DNA of 64,000 bases from Verrucomicrobiota bacterium. Lineage in GTDB: Bacteria; Verrucomicrobiota; Verrucomicrobiia; Opitutales; Opitutaceae. Positions 22,247 to 31,920 of the stretch are shown here, one piece after another. The translations under genes were made by a program, and so were the position numbers. Position 1 is the first letter of the stretch. The number at the start of each line of letters is the position of its first letter. The stretch spans positions 9,993 to 73,992 of the forward strand of contig JAFAAS010000021.1 of NCBI GenBank assembly GCA_023426435.1, in the 5' to 3' direction. The notes under the pieces were generated by a model. The model saw nothing but the letters and a program-made list of their open reading frames with translations. It did no database searches and was not told the DNA's origin.

Positions 22247-25222
22247 CTATTCTTTTCCGCCGCCGAGAATCTTGTTCAACGCATCTCCGACGCCCGACCG
22301 CTCGAGCGCCAGATTCAGCAACTTCCGCTGCAAATCGCTCGTATCCGTTTTCGCCATCGTGCCGCCGATCCGGATCGGCGTCGTGAAACTCGTGTAACCG
22401 AGCGCATCCTGCTCCGGCTTCAATAGCTTCACCTGCCCCAGCAACTCCCCCAGCCGTCCCCGCGCCGCAAGCGTGAGCTCCAAATCCAGCGCCTGCTGCA
22501 ACAGCGGTTTCGCCGGATCATACGTCACCTGCCCCGCACCCCGAATCCGCACCGCGGGCGAAATCAGCGAAAAATCGCGCAGCACGAGATTCATGTTTTC
22601 ATCCCGCCCGGTCTGAAAGCTGAGCTGATCGAACCGTATCTCCGAAAGAATTTTCACAATCTCCTGCGCCGCCGAAATCGTCTCGCCCGCCGAGCCGCCC
22701 AGCAATCCACCCACAATCGACAACGCCGAGGGCGCCGCTTGCAACCGATCCGCCGGCAGCACCGTCGCCAGCGCGCGAAACACACCGCCCGAGCTCGCCA
22801 CGTCGAAATTCGCCTGCGCCGTCTCGATCACTTCCGCCAAATCCGCACCCTGGCCCGCGACGTTCCCCGCGACACTCACCCGGGCTTCCACCGTCGGCAG
22901 TTTAGCTGGATCGATCGCGCGAAACGCCGGCCCCGTATCGAAATTACTCACCGCCAGCTTCGCTTGCAGCCGATAAGCGGGATCGCCCTTGGGATCGAAC
23001 GTCACGCCGCCTTCCGCATTGAGATCGCTTTCCGGACCAAACCCCGCCTTCACCCCTTCGAAGCGCAGCTCGCCGGGATCGATTTTAATCATGCCGCCGA
23101 CGCCGCTCACCTCATACGCGCCGCCATACACCAGCTTGTCGACCGCGATCGTGAGCTGCCCCGTCACCGTGCTCCAAAACGGCTCCGCTCCTTCCTCCGC
23201 CTCGTCCTCTTCGGAGGAATCGGTCGGAACGAGCAAAGCCAGCAATTGCACGTCCTCCACCACCACATGCGAGCCCGTCGCGCGCCCGTCGATGCTCCAG
23301 CGGTCCGCTTTAGGCGTCATCGTCGCCGCAAGCTGAAGATCCGATTTTCGCCCTTCGTGCTCGAAGAGCAGCGGCATGTTGAACGTCACCTGGCCCGCCG
23401 CATCGACGTCTGCGCGCAACTCCACCGAAACCGACGGCAGACTCTGCTTCTCGGGCGACGTCAGATTCGTCAGCGACATCCTCGTCTCCAAAGCCCGGAT
23501 ACCATCCAGACTCGCCGAAAATTCGCCCTGCGCGAGTCCCGACGCCAGCGCGATCTGTCCTTCGGCCACCGGCTGCGTCTGCCAGCCAGCGAGATCCGCC
23601 GTCCACCGCCCGGTCGCCTTGATCGCCTGGTTCTCGCCGCTGAGCTGACCGGCTTTTCCGTCGAACGAAAACAGCGTCACACCACCGCGGCTCACATCGA
23701 TCTTCCCGATCTGCGTCTGCCAGCCTTGCGGGCTGTAATCCGCCGCGGCCGACACGCTGACGTCCACTTCGCGCAGCAACGGTTCTCCGCCCGTCGCCAC
23801 GGACACGCCCGTAAGCGCAAGCGCATCCGTCACCCGCACCGAAAGCCCGCCCTCGCGCGCACTGGCCACGAGTTCTCCCCGCACATTGCCGCCGCTCAAT
23901 TCAAGCTCGCCCAAAAACGGCGCCGCCCACGCGACCGGCAAACCCGTCAGCGAAACACGAACGAGGTCGCGCGCCGGATCCGCGATCCGCAATTCCGCCG
24001 TCGAAAGATTAAACTCGAATGGCTGCAGCGCCTTCACCACCGCCACGGGCGCACTTCCTTCCAAGGTCGCGTCCAAACGCTCGACGCGCAGCGAATCGCC
24101 ATGCTGCAACACATCGAAATCGGCCTGCAGTTTCGTCGCTCCCACCGCCGACAATTCCGGCAGCAGCACTTCCGGCCGGCTCACCGCCGCGTTCAGCGTT
24201 CCATTGGCCCGCACTTCTTTTTCCGCCAGCTCCGTCTCGATCCCACCGCTTCCGACCAGCGTGAACTCCGGCAAGGGCCGCCCAAGCGCGAAGGGCGTCA
24301 GATCCGTGTGCCGCACGTCGAGCTGCCACGTCCCGGCAATGCGAGACGAGACCGATTCGAACCCGGCACGAACATCCGCCAGCGACTTCCCGCCGCTCGC
24401 CAGCGATAAAACATAGTCCTCGCCTTCAGCAGTCCGCGTCGCCGACACATCCACGTCGAGCTCCACCCCGCCCGGCAGCTGCGTCCCGCTGGCCGATGCG
24501 GTCGAATCTGCCACCACGCGCGAAAAGGTCCGCGGCGTATCCATCGCCACCACGATCGCGCTCCGCAATCCCAACGCTCCGCCGTCAATCCCCGCCGAGG
24601 AAAGCTCCAATCCAAAATTCCCCTCCCGACCCGCCGCCATTCCGCCTCCGGTCAGGCGAACGCGCACGCGCGTCGGCCCCGCCTCGCCCGCCGCCGGCAG
24701 GATCACTTCTCCATCCAAATCGACGCCGTCCAGAGACAGGTCCACGGGCAAACGGAGCCCGGCAAACACGCCGCGAAACGCATCCTCCACGACCGCCTCG
24801 GCCGCGTAAGCGGACGGGATCAGCGAAAATTGGCGCACGACCTTCTCATGCCGCGCCGGGGTCGCGTCCAACAACTGAGCCGCCATCGTCGGCAAACCCG
24901 CCGCGTCGCTCAAATCGAGCGTCCAACCTTTCGCCACCAGGCTGCGCACCTCCACGCGCTCCGATAATCCCGCAGGCAACACCGGGACGACCGCATCCAG
25001 AGAAGGCAGGCTCAGACGCGCTCCTTGCGATTCGAGCTGCACGTCGCGCAGCTCGATGGTCTTCCACCCCGCCGACACCGCGCCGATCGTTCCGGTCACG
25101 TCGGAACGGCTCGCCAGCGCCTTGCGCGCGGCCCATGTCTGGACCGAACTGTTGAACACAGCCACCAGCAGCAGGACCACGAAAACGCCCGCGCAGATCA
25201 GAATCACGCGACCGGTCTTCAT
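22247..25222 (-). CDS. AsmA/YdbH-like envelope protein
   Basis: ATG 25222 gives 991 residues: one N-terminal membrane helix (VILICAGVFVVLLLVAVFN) and then a very long beta-rich periplasmic body. The C-terminal region (ISAAQEIVKILSEIRFDQLSF and the following FSLISPAVRIRGAGQVTY) resembles the AsmA/TamB/YdbH superfamily. These proteins span the periplasm as lipid-transfer grooves or assist outer-membrane biogenesis. An acidic DSSEEDEAEEGAE insert lies near residue 650. It stands between the efflux and polyamine operons and is separated from TolC by two hairpins. Confidence 0.75.
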   Translation of the reverse strand: MKTGRVILICAGVFVVLLLVAVFNSSVQTWAARKALASRSDVTGTIGAVSAGWKTIELRDVQLESQGARLSLPSLDAVVPVLPAGLSERVEVRSLVAKGWTLDLSDAAGLPTMAAQLLDATPARHEKVVRQFSLIPSAYAAEAVVEDAFRGVFAGLRLPVDLSLDGVDLDGEVILPAAGEAGPTRVRVRLTGGGMAAGREGNFGLELSSAGIDGGALGLRSAIVVAMDTPRTFSRVVADSTASASGTQLPGGVELDVDVSATRTAEGEDYVLSLASGGKSLADVRAGFESVSSRIAGTWQLDVRHTDLTPFALGRPLPEFTLVGSGGIETELAEKEVRANGTLNAAVSRPEVLLPELSAVGATKLQADFDVLQHGDSLRVERLDATLEGSAPVAVVKALQPFEFNLSTAELRIADPARDLVRVSLTGLPVAWAAPFLGELELSGGNVRGELVASAREGGLSVRVTDALALTGVSVATGGEPLLREVDVSVSAAADYSPQGWQTQIGKIDVSRGGVTLFSFDGKAGQLSGENQAIKATGRWTADLAGWQTQPVAEGQIALASGLAQGEFSASLDGIRALETRMSLTNLTSPEKQSLPSVSVELRADVDAAGQVTFNMPLLFEHEGRKSDLQLAATMTPKADRWSIDGRATGSHVVVEDVQLLALLVPTDSSEEDEAEEGAEPFWSTVTGQLTIAVDKLVYGGAYEVSGVGGMIKIDPGELRFEGVKAGFGPESDLNAEGGVTFDPKGDPAYRLQAKLAVSNFDTGPAFRAIDPAKLPTVEARVSVAGNVAGQGADLAEVIETAQANFDVASSGGVFRALATVLPADRLQAAPSALSIVGGLLGGSAGETISAAQEIVKILSEIRFDQLSFQTGRDENMNLVLRDFSLISPAVRIRGAGQVTYDPAKPLLQQALDLELTLAARGRLGELLGQVKLLKPEQDALGYTSFTTPIRIGGTMAKTDTSDLQRKLLNLALERSGVGDALNKILGGGKE

Positions 25223-25269
25223 TCGGGAGTGAGACACTTTGGAGCTACGCAAGTTGCGCCTGTTGACGC

Positions 25270-25334
25270 AAAAACGCGCAGTCAGTTACTGCGCGTTCCG
25301 CATCAAACGCGCATCCGCCAAGCCGATGCGCGTT
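25270..25334 (-). terminator. tandem hairpins after the first efflux operon
   Basis: Two perfect 10-bp hairpins follow the tolC-like gene: AACGCGCATC/GATGCGCGTT (25306-25334) and AACGCGCAGT/ACTGCGCGTT (25273-25297). On the minus strand the second runs into TTTTTGCG, so it should terminate the MarR-RND operon before the AsmA-like gene. The two stems share their first eight bases. Confidence 0.75.
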
Positions 25335-25342
25335 GCGCAAAC

Positions 25343-26692
25343 TCACTGCGCCACGAGCGCGTCCGTCAGGCCCATCGCGCGTCGCAGCGCGGCGACAGCG
25401 ACGTTGTAGTTGTAATACGCCTGAACCTGGTTGCTGCGCGCGGTCGTGAGTTCGACCTGCGCCTGCAAGACATCGAGCTGCGTGCCCGTGCCCGCGCTGT
25501 AACGCGCATTGGCGAGCCGAACCGCCTCTTCCGCTTGTTCAACCACGCGGCTGGACGCCCCCACGAGCTCCACCGCTTCCTGCCAGGACGAATAGGCCTG
25601 GCGCACCTGAATGTCCGCCGCCAATTGGAACTCCGTCAGGCTCAACCGCGCCTGCTCCACAATCGAGCGCGCCTGCGCGACGCGGCCTGCCGTGGCCCGA
25701 CCGTCGAAAATATCCCAATTCGACTGCAACCCCACAAACGCGCCATCACGCGCGCCGTCGAAGGGATTCGTGCGCCGATTGCTCAACTGCCAGCCCGCGA
25801 CCAGCGCCAGCGAGGGAAAATAGCCGGAACGCGCGGTGATGATCCCCTGCTCGCTCGCCTCGGCGAGTTTAGCGATGCGCTGCACATCAGGCCGGTTCGC
25901 CCGCGCCGATTCCGTCGCGCTCTGCAGATCGAATTCCGTCTGCTCATAGGTCAAACTCCCCACGACTTCCGGAGCTTGATCGAGCGCATCCGGGCGGCGC
26001 GGCGACAATCCGAGCGATTGGCGCAGCGCCTCGATCGCCAGCCGATAATCGTTCCGGGCCGTGATGAGCGGAGTCCGCGCATTCGCCACCGCGACTTCCG
26101 CGCGCAACCGTTCGAAACCCGAGACGGTGCCCGCCTCGAACCGGTCCGTCGCCGTCTTCAGCTGCTGCTCCAACAAGCGAAGGTTCTCTTCCTGCACGGT
26201 GATGCGATCGCGGGTCAGCAGCACTTGATAGTAGTCGGTGCGCACTTGCAGGAGCGCGTCGTTGATGACCGCCTGCAGATCCAGAATCGCCGCTTCGCGC
26301 GCGAGATCCGCGCTTTTGATGGCAGAGCGAATTCCGCCGCCCGCGAACAAGGCCTGACTGGCGTTGATCCGCATCGACCACGCCCGATCGCTCGGAGGCG
26401 AGAACTGTGATATCTCCCGCTCGTTCAACTGAAACGATCCGCCGGCGTTGACGTTGGGAATCGCCTGCGCCCTCACTTCGAGGAGCACGCCTTCCTGCTC
26501 GCGGATGCGTTCCCGCGCCTGGCGGATCGCGAAGTTGTTTTCGATCGCATAGCCGATCGCCGTGCTGAGATCGATGACCTCCGGTTCGGGGGGCGGCGGT
26601 TGCGAGGCCGGCGTCGCCGCAAAGGACGTCGCCACCAGTGAGACTGCGGCCAGCAAACGCGCCGACCGGAGTGGAAATTGCGCAAACTTCAT
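25343..26692 (-). CDS. TolC-family outer membrane efflux protein
   Basis: ATG 26692 gives 449 residues with a signal peptide (MKFAQFPLRSARLLAAVSLV). The two long helical repeats of the TolC family follow: IREQEGVLLEVRAQAIPNVN, LRAEVAVANARTPLITARND, GRVAQARSIVEQARLSLTEF and LDVLQAQVELTTARSNQVQA. It forms the outer-membrane duct for the RND pump encoded just upstream (10 bases between the genes). Confidence 0.88.
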   Translation of the reverse strand: MKFAQFPLRSARLLAAVSLVATSFAATPASQPPPPEPEVIDLSTAIGYAIENNFAIRQARERIREQEGVLLEVRAQAIPNVNAGGSFQLNEREISQFSPPSDRAWSMRINASQALFAGGGIRSAIKSADLAREAAILDLQAVINDALLQVRTDYYQVLLTRDRITVQEENLRLLEQQLKTATDRFEAGTVSGFERLRAEVAVANARTPLITARNDYRLAIEALRQSLGLSPRRPDALDQAPEVVGSLTYEQTEFDLQSATESARANRPDVQRIAKLAEASEQGIITARSGYFPSLALVAGWQLSNRRTNPFDGARDGAFVGLQSNWDIFDGRATAGRVAQARSIVEQARLSLTEFQLAADIQVRQAYSSWQEAVELVGASSRVVEQAEEAVRLANARYSAGTGTQLDVLQAQVELTTARSNQVQAYYNYNVAVAALRRAMGLTDALVAQ

Positions 26693-26702
26693 AAGGTTGG
26701 AC

Positions 26703-29700
26703 TTATTTGGCATACGTGGGCACCGCTGCAAGGTCCGGAACGATTTCCGTCCGGCTCGCATCCGCGCGGTGGTCTTTGGCAATGAGGATGTAAATGGCGG
26801 GAAGCACAAACAACGTGAAGACAGTGCCGATTGCCATGCCTCCGACGAGCACAAGGCCGATGGAGTTGCGCGCCGCCGCACCTGGACCGTCAACTAATGT
26901 GAGCGGAAAGTGACCGGCAATGGTCGCCACGCTGGTCATCAGCACCGGACGCAGACGCGTCATCGAGGCCTCCTTCACCGCCTCGAGCTTCGACCGGCCT
27001 TCCTCCTGAAGTTTGTTGGCGAACTCCACGACGAGGATGCCGTTCTTGGCAATCAGGCCGACGAGCGTGACCAAGCCGACTTGCGCATAAATGTTGAGCG
27101 TCGTCGTCCAAGCCGTCGTGAAGAACGGCGTATTCGGATCCGGAATGCGCAGGAAGGTGAACACCAACGCTCCGAACATCGCGAGCGGCACCGATCCGAG
27201 CAGGATGACGATCGGGTCGCGGAAGGAATTAAACTGCACCGCGAGCGCGAGGAAGATCATCACGATCGCCAACATCAGCGCCGGCAGGAACTTGCCGCCC
27301 TCGTGTTTGAACTGCCGCGATTCCCCCGTGTAATCGAGCGAGTAGCCGGGCGGCAGAATTTCCCTCGCGGTCTTCTCCAGATACGCGAGCGCCTTGTCGA
27401 GCTGACCCGTCGCACCCGAAATCTTCACCGCATTGAGCTGCTGAAACCGGTTCAGCGAACGCGGCACCGTCTTGTTCTCAATGCGCGCGATCGAGCTCAC
27501 CGAAATCAACTGCCCTTCCGGACCGCGAATATAAATATCGGTCAGCTGCTCCGGATTGAGTCGTTCGCTGCGCTCGATCTGCGGAATGACCTTGTAGCTG
27601 CGGCCGGCGATGTTGAAGCGGTTGACGTAGTTGCCGCCCAGGGCCGACGCGAGATCGGCTCCGACTTGCGCGAGATTCAATCCCAGCATGGCAACCTTCT
27701 CGCGATCGATCACGACTTCCGACTGCGGCTGGTCGATCTTCAAATCGAGCATCGGCGGGAAGTAGAACAAGCCCTGCGCTTCCGGATCGGTCATCGTCCT
27801 TGTGACGATCTGCTGCGCGAACTCGAGCAACTGCGGCGCTTCGGCCGAACCCGCGATCACGAACTCGATCGGGAAGTTGCTTCCACCCGGCAATGCCGCC
27901 GGCGTGAGCGCAAACACCTCGAGGCCGGGAATCGCCATGAGCTTCCCCTGCACTTCGGGCAAAATCTCGAAGACGGAGCGATCGCGCTCTTCCCACGGTT
28001 TCACCACCATGCCGCCAAAACCGTCGGCGCCGAATGCCGCACCCACCGCCGGCGGGAAGAGGATTTGGAACGTGAGATCGCGCTCCGGCGTTTCAAGAAA
28101 CGCCTTCTCCACCGCTTTCGCATAAAAGCTCTTTTGATCCGTCGTCGCGTTGGACGGAGCGGTGATCGCGGAAAAGATCACGCTTTGGTCCTCCGGCGGA
28201 GCGAGCTCCTTCGGCGACATGATATACATCGGGATGGCACACAGCGCCACGATCACCCAGGTCGCGTAAATCAACGGCCGCACGTTCAGCGTTCGCGCGA
28301 GCATCCGCCCGTAGGCGTTGCGAAGTTTGTCGAAGCGGTGATTCACCCAGCCGGCGAAACCGCGTTCTTCGTCCTCGGCGCTGCGAAGCAAACGCGCCGA
28401 CATCATCGGCGAAAGCGTCAGCGCCACGATGCCGGAAATCGTCACCGCACCCGCCAGCGTCAGTGCAAACTCGCGGAACAGCGCGCCGGTCAAACCGCCT
28501 TGCAACGCGATCGGCGTATAAACCGCCGCCAGCGTCACGGTCATCGCCACCACCGGCCCAGCCAGTTCGCGCGCGCCAAGCAACGCCGCGTCAGTGGGCG
28601 TGCGTCCTTCGCGCAAATGCCGCTCCACGTTCTCCACCATCACGATCGCGTCGTCGACCACGAGGCCGACGGAAAGCACGATGGCGAGCAGCGTGAGCAA
28701 ATTGAGCGTAAACCCGAAAACCTGCATCAGGAACACGCCGCCAATCAGCGAAACGGGAATCGCCATGATCGGCACGAGCACGGAACGCCAGGATCCGAGG
28801 AAGAGGAAGATCACCACCATCACGATCAACAGCGTGTCGATCAGGGTATGCGTGACCTCGTCGATGGCGTTGCTGATGTATTCGGAAGCATCATACCCGA
28901 TCGTGGCCTCCAAGCCGGCCGGCAGGTCGCCTTTGATGCTGTCGAGCTCCGTCCGCACGCGTTCGATCACTTCGATCGTGTTTGCATTCGGCAGCGGGAA
29001 CATGGCCATGAACACCGCCGTTTGGCCCGTCTGGCGGACCTCGGTGTCGTAATCTTCGGCGCCCAGCTCGACTTCGGCGATGTCTTCGAGTCGCACGACC
29101 GTGCCGTTGTCCTGGAAGATCACCAGCCGCCTGAATTCGTCGACCGTGTGAAGATCGGTGTTGGCCGTCAGGTTCACCTGCACGAGCGCACCTTTCGTCG
29201 AACCGACCGCCGCCAGATAATTATTCGCCTGCAGAGCCTGACGCACCTGCGCCGGGCTCACGTGCAACGCGGCCATTTTGTCGGGCTTGAGCCAGATGCG
29301 CATCGCAAAGGTGCGCGCGCCGAAAATCTCGGCCCGTTGCACGCCTTGCACCGCCGCGAGCCGCGGCTGCACGACGCGAACGAGGTAATCCGTGATCTCG
29401 CTTTGCGACAGAATGTCCGAGCCGAAACTCAGGTAAGCCGCCGCCACTTGCGAATCCGCGGACTCGAGGCTGATCGACGGAATCTCCGCTTCGGGCGGAA
29501 GTTCGTTGCGCACCTGATTCACCTTCGAGGTGATGTCGGCGAGCGCCTTCGTCGTGTCGTAGTTGAGCTTGAGCCGGGCGGCGATGCTCGAAAAGCCCTG
29601 AAGGCTCTTCGATTCGATATACTCGATGCCGTCCGCCGACGCGATCGCGCGCTCGAGCGGCGTCGTGATGAAGCCGCGGACGAGCTCGGCATTCGCACCG

Positions 29701-29864
29701 ATGTAAACGGTGTTGATCGAAACGGTCGCGTTTTCGCTGCGTGGATACTGGCGAACCGACAGGGTGCGCCAGGCTTGGACGCCGGCGATGACGATAAGGA
29801 AATTCACCACCAGCGCGACCACAGGGCGGCGAATGAAGAGATCGGTGAAAGCAGAGTTTTTCAT
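26703..29864 (-). CDS. RND-family multidrug efflux permease (AcrB/MexB-like)
   Basis: This is a 1053-residue inner-membrane pump with twelve helices and two large periplasmic loops. The N-terminus (FIRRPVVALVVNFLIVIAGV), the proton-relay motif GLVVDDAIVMVENVERH in helix 4 and the C-terminal AKNGILVVEFANKLQEEG are typical of the HAE1 subfamily. It exports amphiphilic compounds from the periplasm and inner membrane using the proton gradient. Middle gene of adaptor-pump-TolC under a MarR regulator. Confidence 0.93.
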   Translation of the reverse strand: MKNSAFTDLFIRRPVVALVVNFLIVIAGVQAWRTLSVRQYPRSENATVSINTVYIGANAELVRGFITTPLERAIASADGIEYIESKSLQGFSSIAARLKLNYDTTKALADITSKVNQVRNELPPEAEIPSISLESADSQVAAAYLSFGSDILSQSEITDYLVRVVQPRLAAVQGVQRAEIFGARTFAMRIWLKPDKMAALHVSPAQVRQALQANNYLAAVGSTKGALVQVNLTANTDLHTVDEFRRLVIFQDNGTVVRLEDIAEVELGAEDYDTEVRQTGQTAVFMAMFPLPNANTIEVIERVRTELDSIKGDLPAGLEATIGYDASEYISNAIDEVTHTLIDTLLIVMVVIFLFLGSWRSVLVPIMAIPVSLIGGVFLMQVFGFTLNLLTLLAIVLSVGLVVDDAIVMVENVERHLREGRTPTDAALLGARELAGPVVAMTVTLAAVYTPIALQGGLTGALFREFALTLAGAVTISGIVALTLSPMMSARLLRSAEDEERGFAGWVNHRFDKLRNAYGRMLARTLNVRPLIYATWVIVALCAIPMYIMSPKELAPPEDQSVIFSAITAPSNATTDQKSFYAKAVEKAFLETPERDLTFQILFPPAVGAAFGADGFGGMVVKPWEERDRSVFEILPEVQGKLMAIPGLEVFALTPAALPGGSNFPIEFVIAGSAEAPQLLEFAQQIVTRTMTDPEAQGLFYFPPMLDLKIDQPQSEVVIDREKVAMLGLNLAQVGADLASALGGNYVNRFNIAGRSYKVIPQIERSERLNPEQLTDIYIRGPEGQLISVSSIARIENKTVPRSLNRFQQLNAVKISGATGQLDKALAYLEKTAREILPPGYSLDYTGESRQFKHEGGKFLPALMLAIVMIFLALAVQFNSFRDPIVILLGSVPLAMFGALVFTFLRIPDPNTPFFTTAWTTTLNIYAQVGLVTLVGLIAKNGILVVEFANKLQEEGRSKLEAVKEASMTRLRPVLMTSVATIAGHFPLTLVDGPGAAARNSIGLVLVGGMAIGTVFTLFVLPAIYILIAKDHRADASRTEIVPDLAAVPTYAK

Positions 29865-29941
29865 GTGCGTGGACAGGTGCTACGGGTGCGAAGCCGCGAA
29901 AGGAGACGGGTTGCCCCGCGTTCACTTCCGCGAGCCGGACG

Positions 29942-31096
29942 TCACGCGTCCTTCGGTTTCGGAGCGAGCTGCGCGTTGGGAGCGAGGGTGTTGTCGATGA
30001 CGACGGGCATCCCGCCGCGGAGTTTGAATACGCCCGCAGTCACGACCTGCTCGCCGGGCTTCAGGCCGTCGACAACGTTGACGAAATCGCCTCGCGCCGC
30101 GCCAAGGCGAATGAACTGCTGACGCAGGACCTGCTGAACTTTGCCCGACTGTTCGTCCTTCTTCTCCTCGATCACAAAGACCGAGTCGCCATAGGGCGCG
30201 TAAAGCACCGCGGTCGCAGGAATCGCGAGCGCCTCGGTTCGGGTCGGCAGCATGACTTCAACATTGGCAAACATGCCGGGGCGCAGCTTCTCGCCGCGAT
30301 TCGTGATCGTCGCCTGCACGCGGATGTTGCGCGTCGACGTGTCCACTTCCGGACTGATCGCGGTGATCTTGCCTTCGAAGCTCTCGCCCGGAGCGGCATC
30401 GCTGGTCACGTGGACCACCGCTCCGGGAGCGATCTGCGAAATCCGCTGCTGCGGCAGCGAGAAGTTCACATAAATGGGATCGAGCGTCTGCAGCGTGCTG
30501 ATCGGATCTCCCTCGCGCAGGATCTGACCGAGGTTCACCAGACGAAGGCCAAGCCGGCCATCGAACGGCGCGCGGATGGTTTTCTTCGCAATCACCGCGC
30601 GAATCGCCTCCACCTGCGCATCGGCCTGCTTGGCCTGCGCATCGGCCGCATCCAGTTCGGCTTCGGAATTGGTGTTGTTCTCACGGAGATCGCGAGCGCG
30701 TTGAAGATTCGCCTTCGCGAGCGCCGCCGTGGCTTCCGCCGCGCGGAGCTGCGCCGCTTCCGTTGTGGTGTCGAGCTGCACGAGCAGATCCCCGGCTTTC
30801 ACCGCGGCACCCGCTTCGAATGCAATCTGCACCACCTTGCCCGGCACTTCGGCGCCGACCGTGACGCCTTGCACGGCGAGCAGCGAACCGGTCGCGGGCA
30901 GGCTGTTTTCCCAGCTTTGCGACTGTGCGCCGGCCGCCGTCACCGTCGTCGGCGGCATCGCCGCAGCGGCGGCTTGGCCGGCGGCAATCATCTTTTTGAT
31001 CTGGGCCGTCTTCACCAATGCGAGCGGGCCGGCGATCACGACGACCGCGAGGATCAGGAATCCGATGAAGCGGATGAGTTTCACGAACAGGTTCAT
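29942..31096 (-). CDS. RND efflux periplasmic adaptor (membrane fusion protein)
   Basis: ATG 31096 gives 384 residues: a membrane anchor (FIGFLILAVVVIAGPLALV), a lipoyl half (GTVGAEVPGKVVQIAFEAGA region), an alpha-helical hairpin, the second lipoyl half (IRAPFDGRLGLRLVNLGQI) and a beta-barrel with RPGMFANVEVMLPT. It links the pump at 26703 to the TolC duct. There is no lipobox Cys; the anchor is an uncleaved helix. Confidence 0.9.
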   Translation of the reverse strand: MNLFVKLIRFIGFLILAVVVIAGPLALVKTAQIKKMIAAGQAAAAAMPPTTVTAAGAQSQSWENSLPATGSLLAVQGVTVGAEVPGKVVQIAFEAGAAVKAGDLLVQLDTTTEAAQLRAAEATAALAKANLQRARDLRENNTNSEAELDAADAQAKQADAQVEAIRAVIAKKTIRAPFDGRLGLRLVNLGQILREGDPISTLQTLDPIYVNFSLPQQRISQIAPGAVVHVTSDAAPGESFEGKITAISPEVDTSTRNIRVQATITNRGEKLRPGMFANVEVMLPTRTEALAIPATAVLYAPYGDSVFVIEEKKDEQSGKVQQVLRQQFIRLGAARGDFVNVVDGLKPGEQVVTAGVFKLRGGMPVVIDNTLAPNAQLAPKPKDA

Positions 31097-31163
31097 GGTG
31101 TGTGCGGGAGAGTTATCTAACGACGACGAATCAACGAAAGGGAGGCGGACATCGATCTTCGGC

Positions 31164-31730
31164 TCAATGCGTGCGTGGTGCCGGAGCGAGATTGCGCTGG
31201 GGCGTCGGCGAACGTTCCGCCGCACGCGCCAGCACCTTGGTCATCAGGCGGACGAACATCTTCCGCTCGGTCTCATCCAGCGGCTGCATCAGCCATGCCA
31301 TCTGACGAAAATGCGCGGGAAGAATCCGCTGCAGCAGCTTCTCACCGCGGCTCGTGAGCTCCACCAGCATCATCCGGCGGTCGTCCGCGCTCGGCGTGCG
31401 CGTCACCAAACCCGATCGCTCCAGCGTGTCCACCAGCCCCGTCACCGTCGCCCGGGTCACGCCGAGCTGATCCGCCAGCTCCGCCGGACTCAGCGGCCCG
31501 GCGCGGCCTTCCACCCGGCATTTTCGCCAGAGCGACATCAACACGCTGAATCGCCCCTGGGTGATTTCGTGCTGCCCCAAATGCTCTTCCAACAAGCGAA
31601 ACGCTTCGTCCCCCGTGCGCAGGAGATGGACGAATGCCTCGGTCGCCGACGGATCGAGTTCAGGAAATTGCCGCGCGGCCTCCCGGAGGCATTCGTAGCG
31701 CGGCAGATCCTTCGGCAGCAGCAGCGTCAT
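31164..31730 (-). CDS. MarR-family repressor of the efflux operon
   Basis: This 188-residue protein has the MarR winged helix: ITQGRFSVLMSLWR, LSPAELADQLGVTRATVTGL, VDTLERSGLVTRTPSADDRR (wing). Family members are dimeric repressors relieved by small phenolic or toxic ligands. It is the first gene before the adaptor (67-base gap). A palindrome at 31749-31762, 18 bases upstream of the start, is the likely operator, so it probably represses itself and the pump. Confidence 0.88.
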   Translation of the reverse strand: MTLLLPKDLPRYECLREAARQFPELDPSATEAFVHLLRTGDEAFRLLEEHLGQHEITQGRFSVLMSLWRKCRVEGRAGPLSPAELADQLGVTRATVTGLVDTLERSGLVTRTPSADDRRMMLVELTSRGEKLLQRILPAHFRQMAWLMQPLDETERKMFVRLMTKVLARAAERSPTPQRNLAPAPRTH

Positions 31731-31748
31731 GAGATAAGGGGCCAGATA

Positions 31749-31762
31749 ATTAGGGGCCTAAT
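31749..31762. promoter_or_regulatory. candidate MarR operator
   Basis: ATTAGG-GG-CCTAAT is an AT-flanked perfect inverted repeat in GC-rich surroundings, just upstream of the marR-type gene. Size and position match MarR-family operators. Confidence 0.55.
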
Positions 31763-31874
31763 CACGAACGCAAGCTGCGTTTGTTAGAACGTTGTAAACA
31801 GTTCCCGGTCGAATTTCGCCGTTTGTGCACGGTGCTGTGCTGACTCCAAACGCCGCGCCGAAACGTATGCGGAC

Positions 31875-31903
31875 AAAAAAGGGCCCGACACGAGGTCGGG
31901 CCC
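31875..31903 (-). terminator. intrinsic terminator of transketolase gene
   Basis: GGGCCCGAC-CTCGT-GTCGGGCCC is a perfect 9-bp stem which on the minus strand is followed by TTTTTTG, 17 bases after the tkt stop. The + strand side also has ATTTTTC, so it may act in both directions. Confidence 0.92.
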
Positions 31904-31920
31904 ATTTTTCATCCAGTCAC

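Noticed and set aside
26910..30122. 1070-residue + strand frame
   Set aside because: It is antisense to the RND pump; Arg/His-rich low-complexity sequence with no family features.
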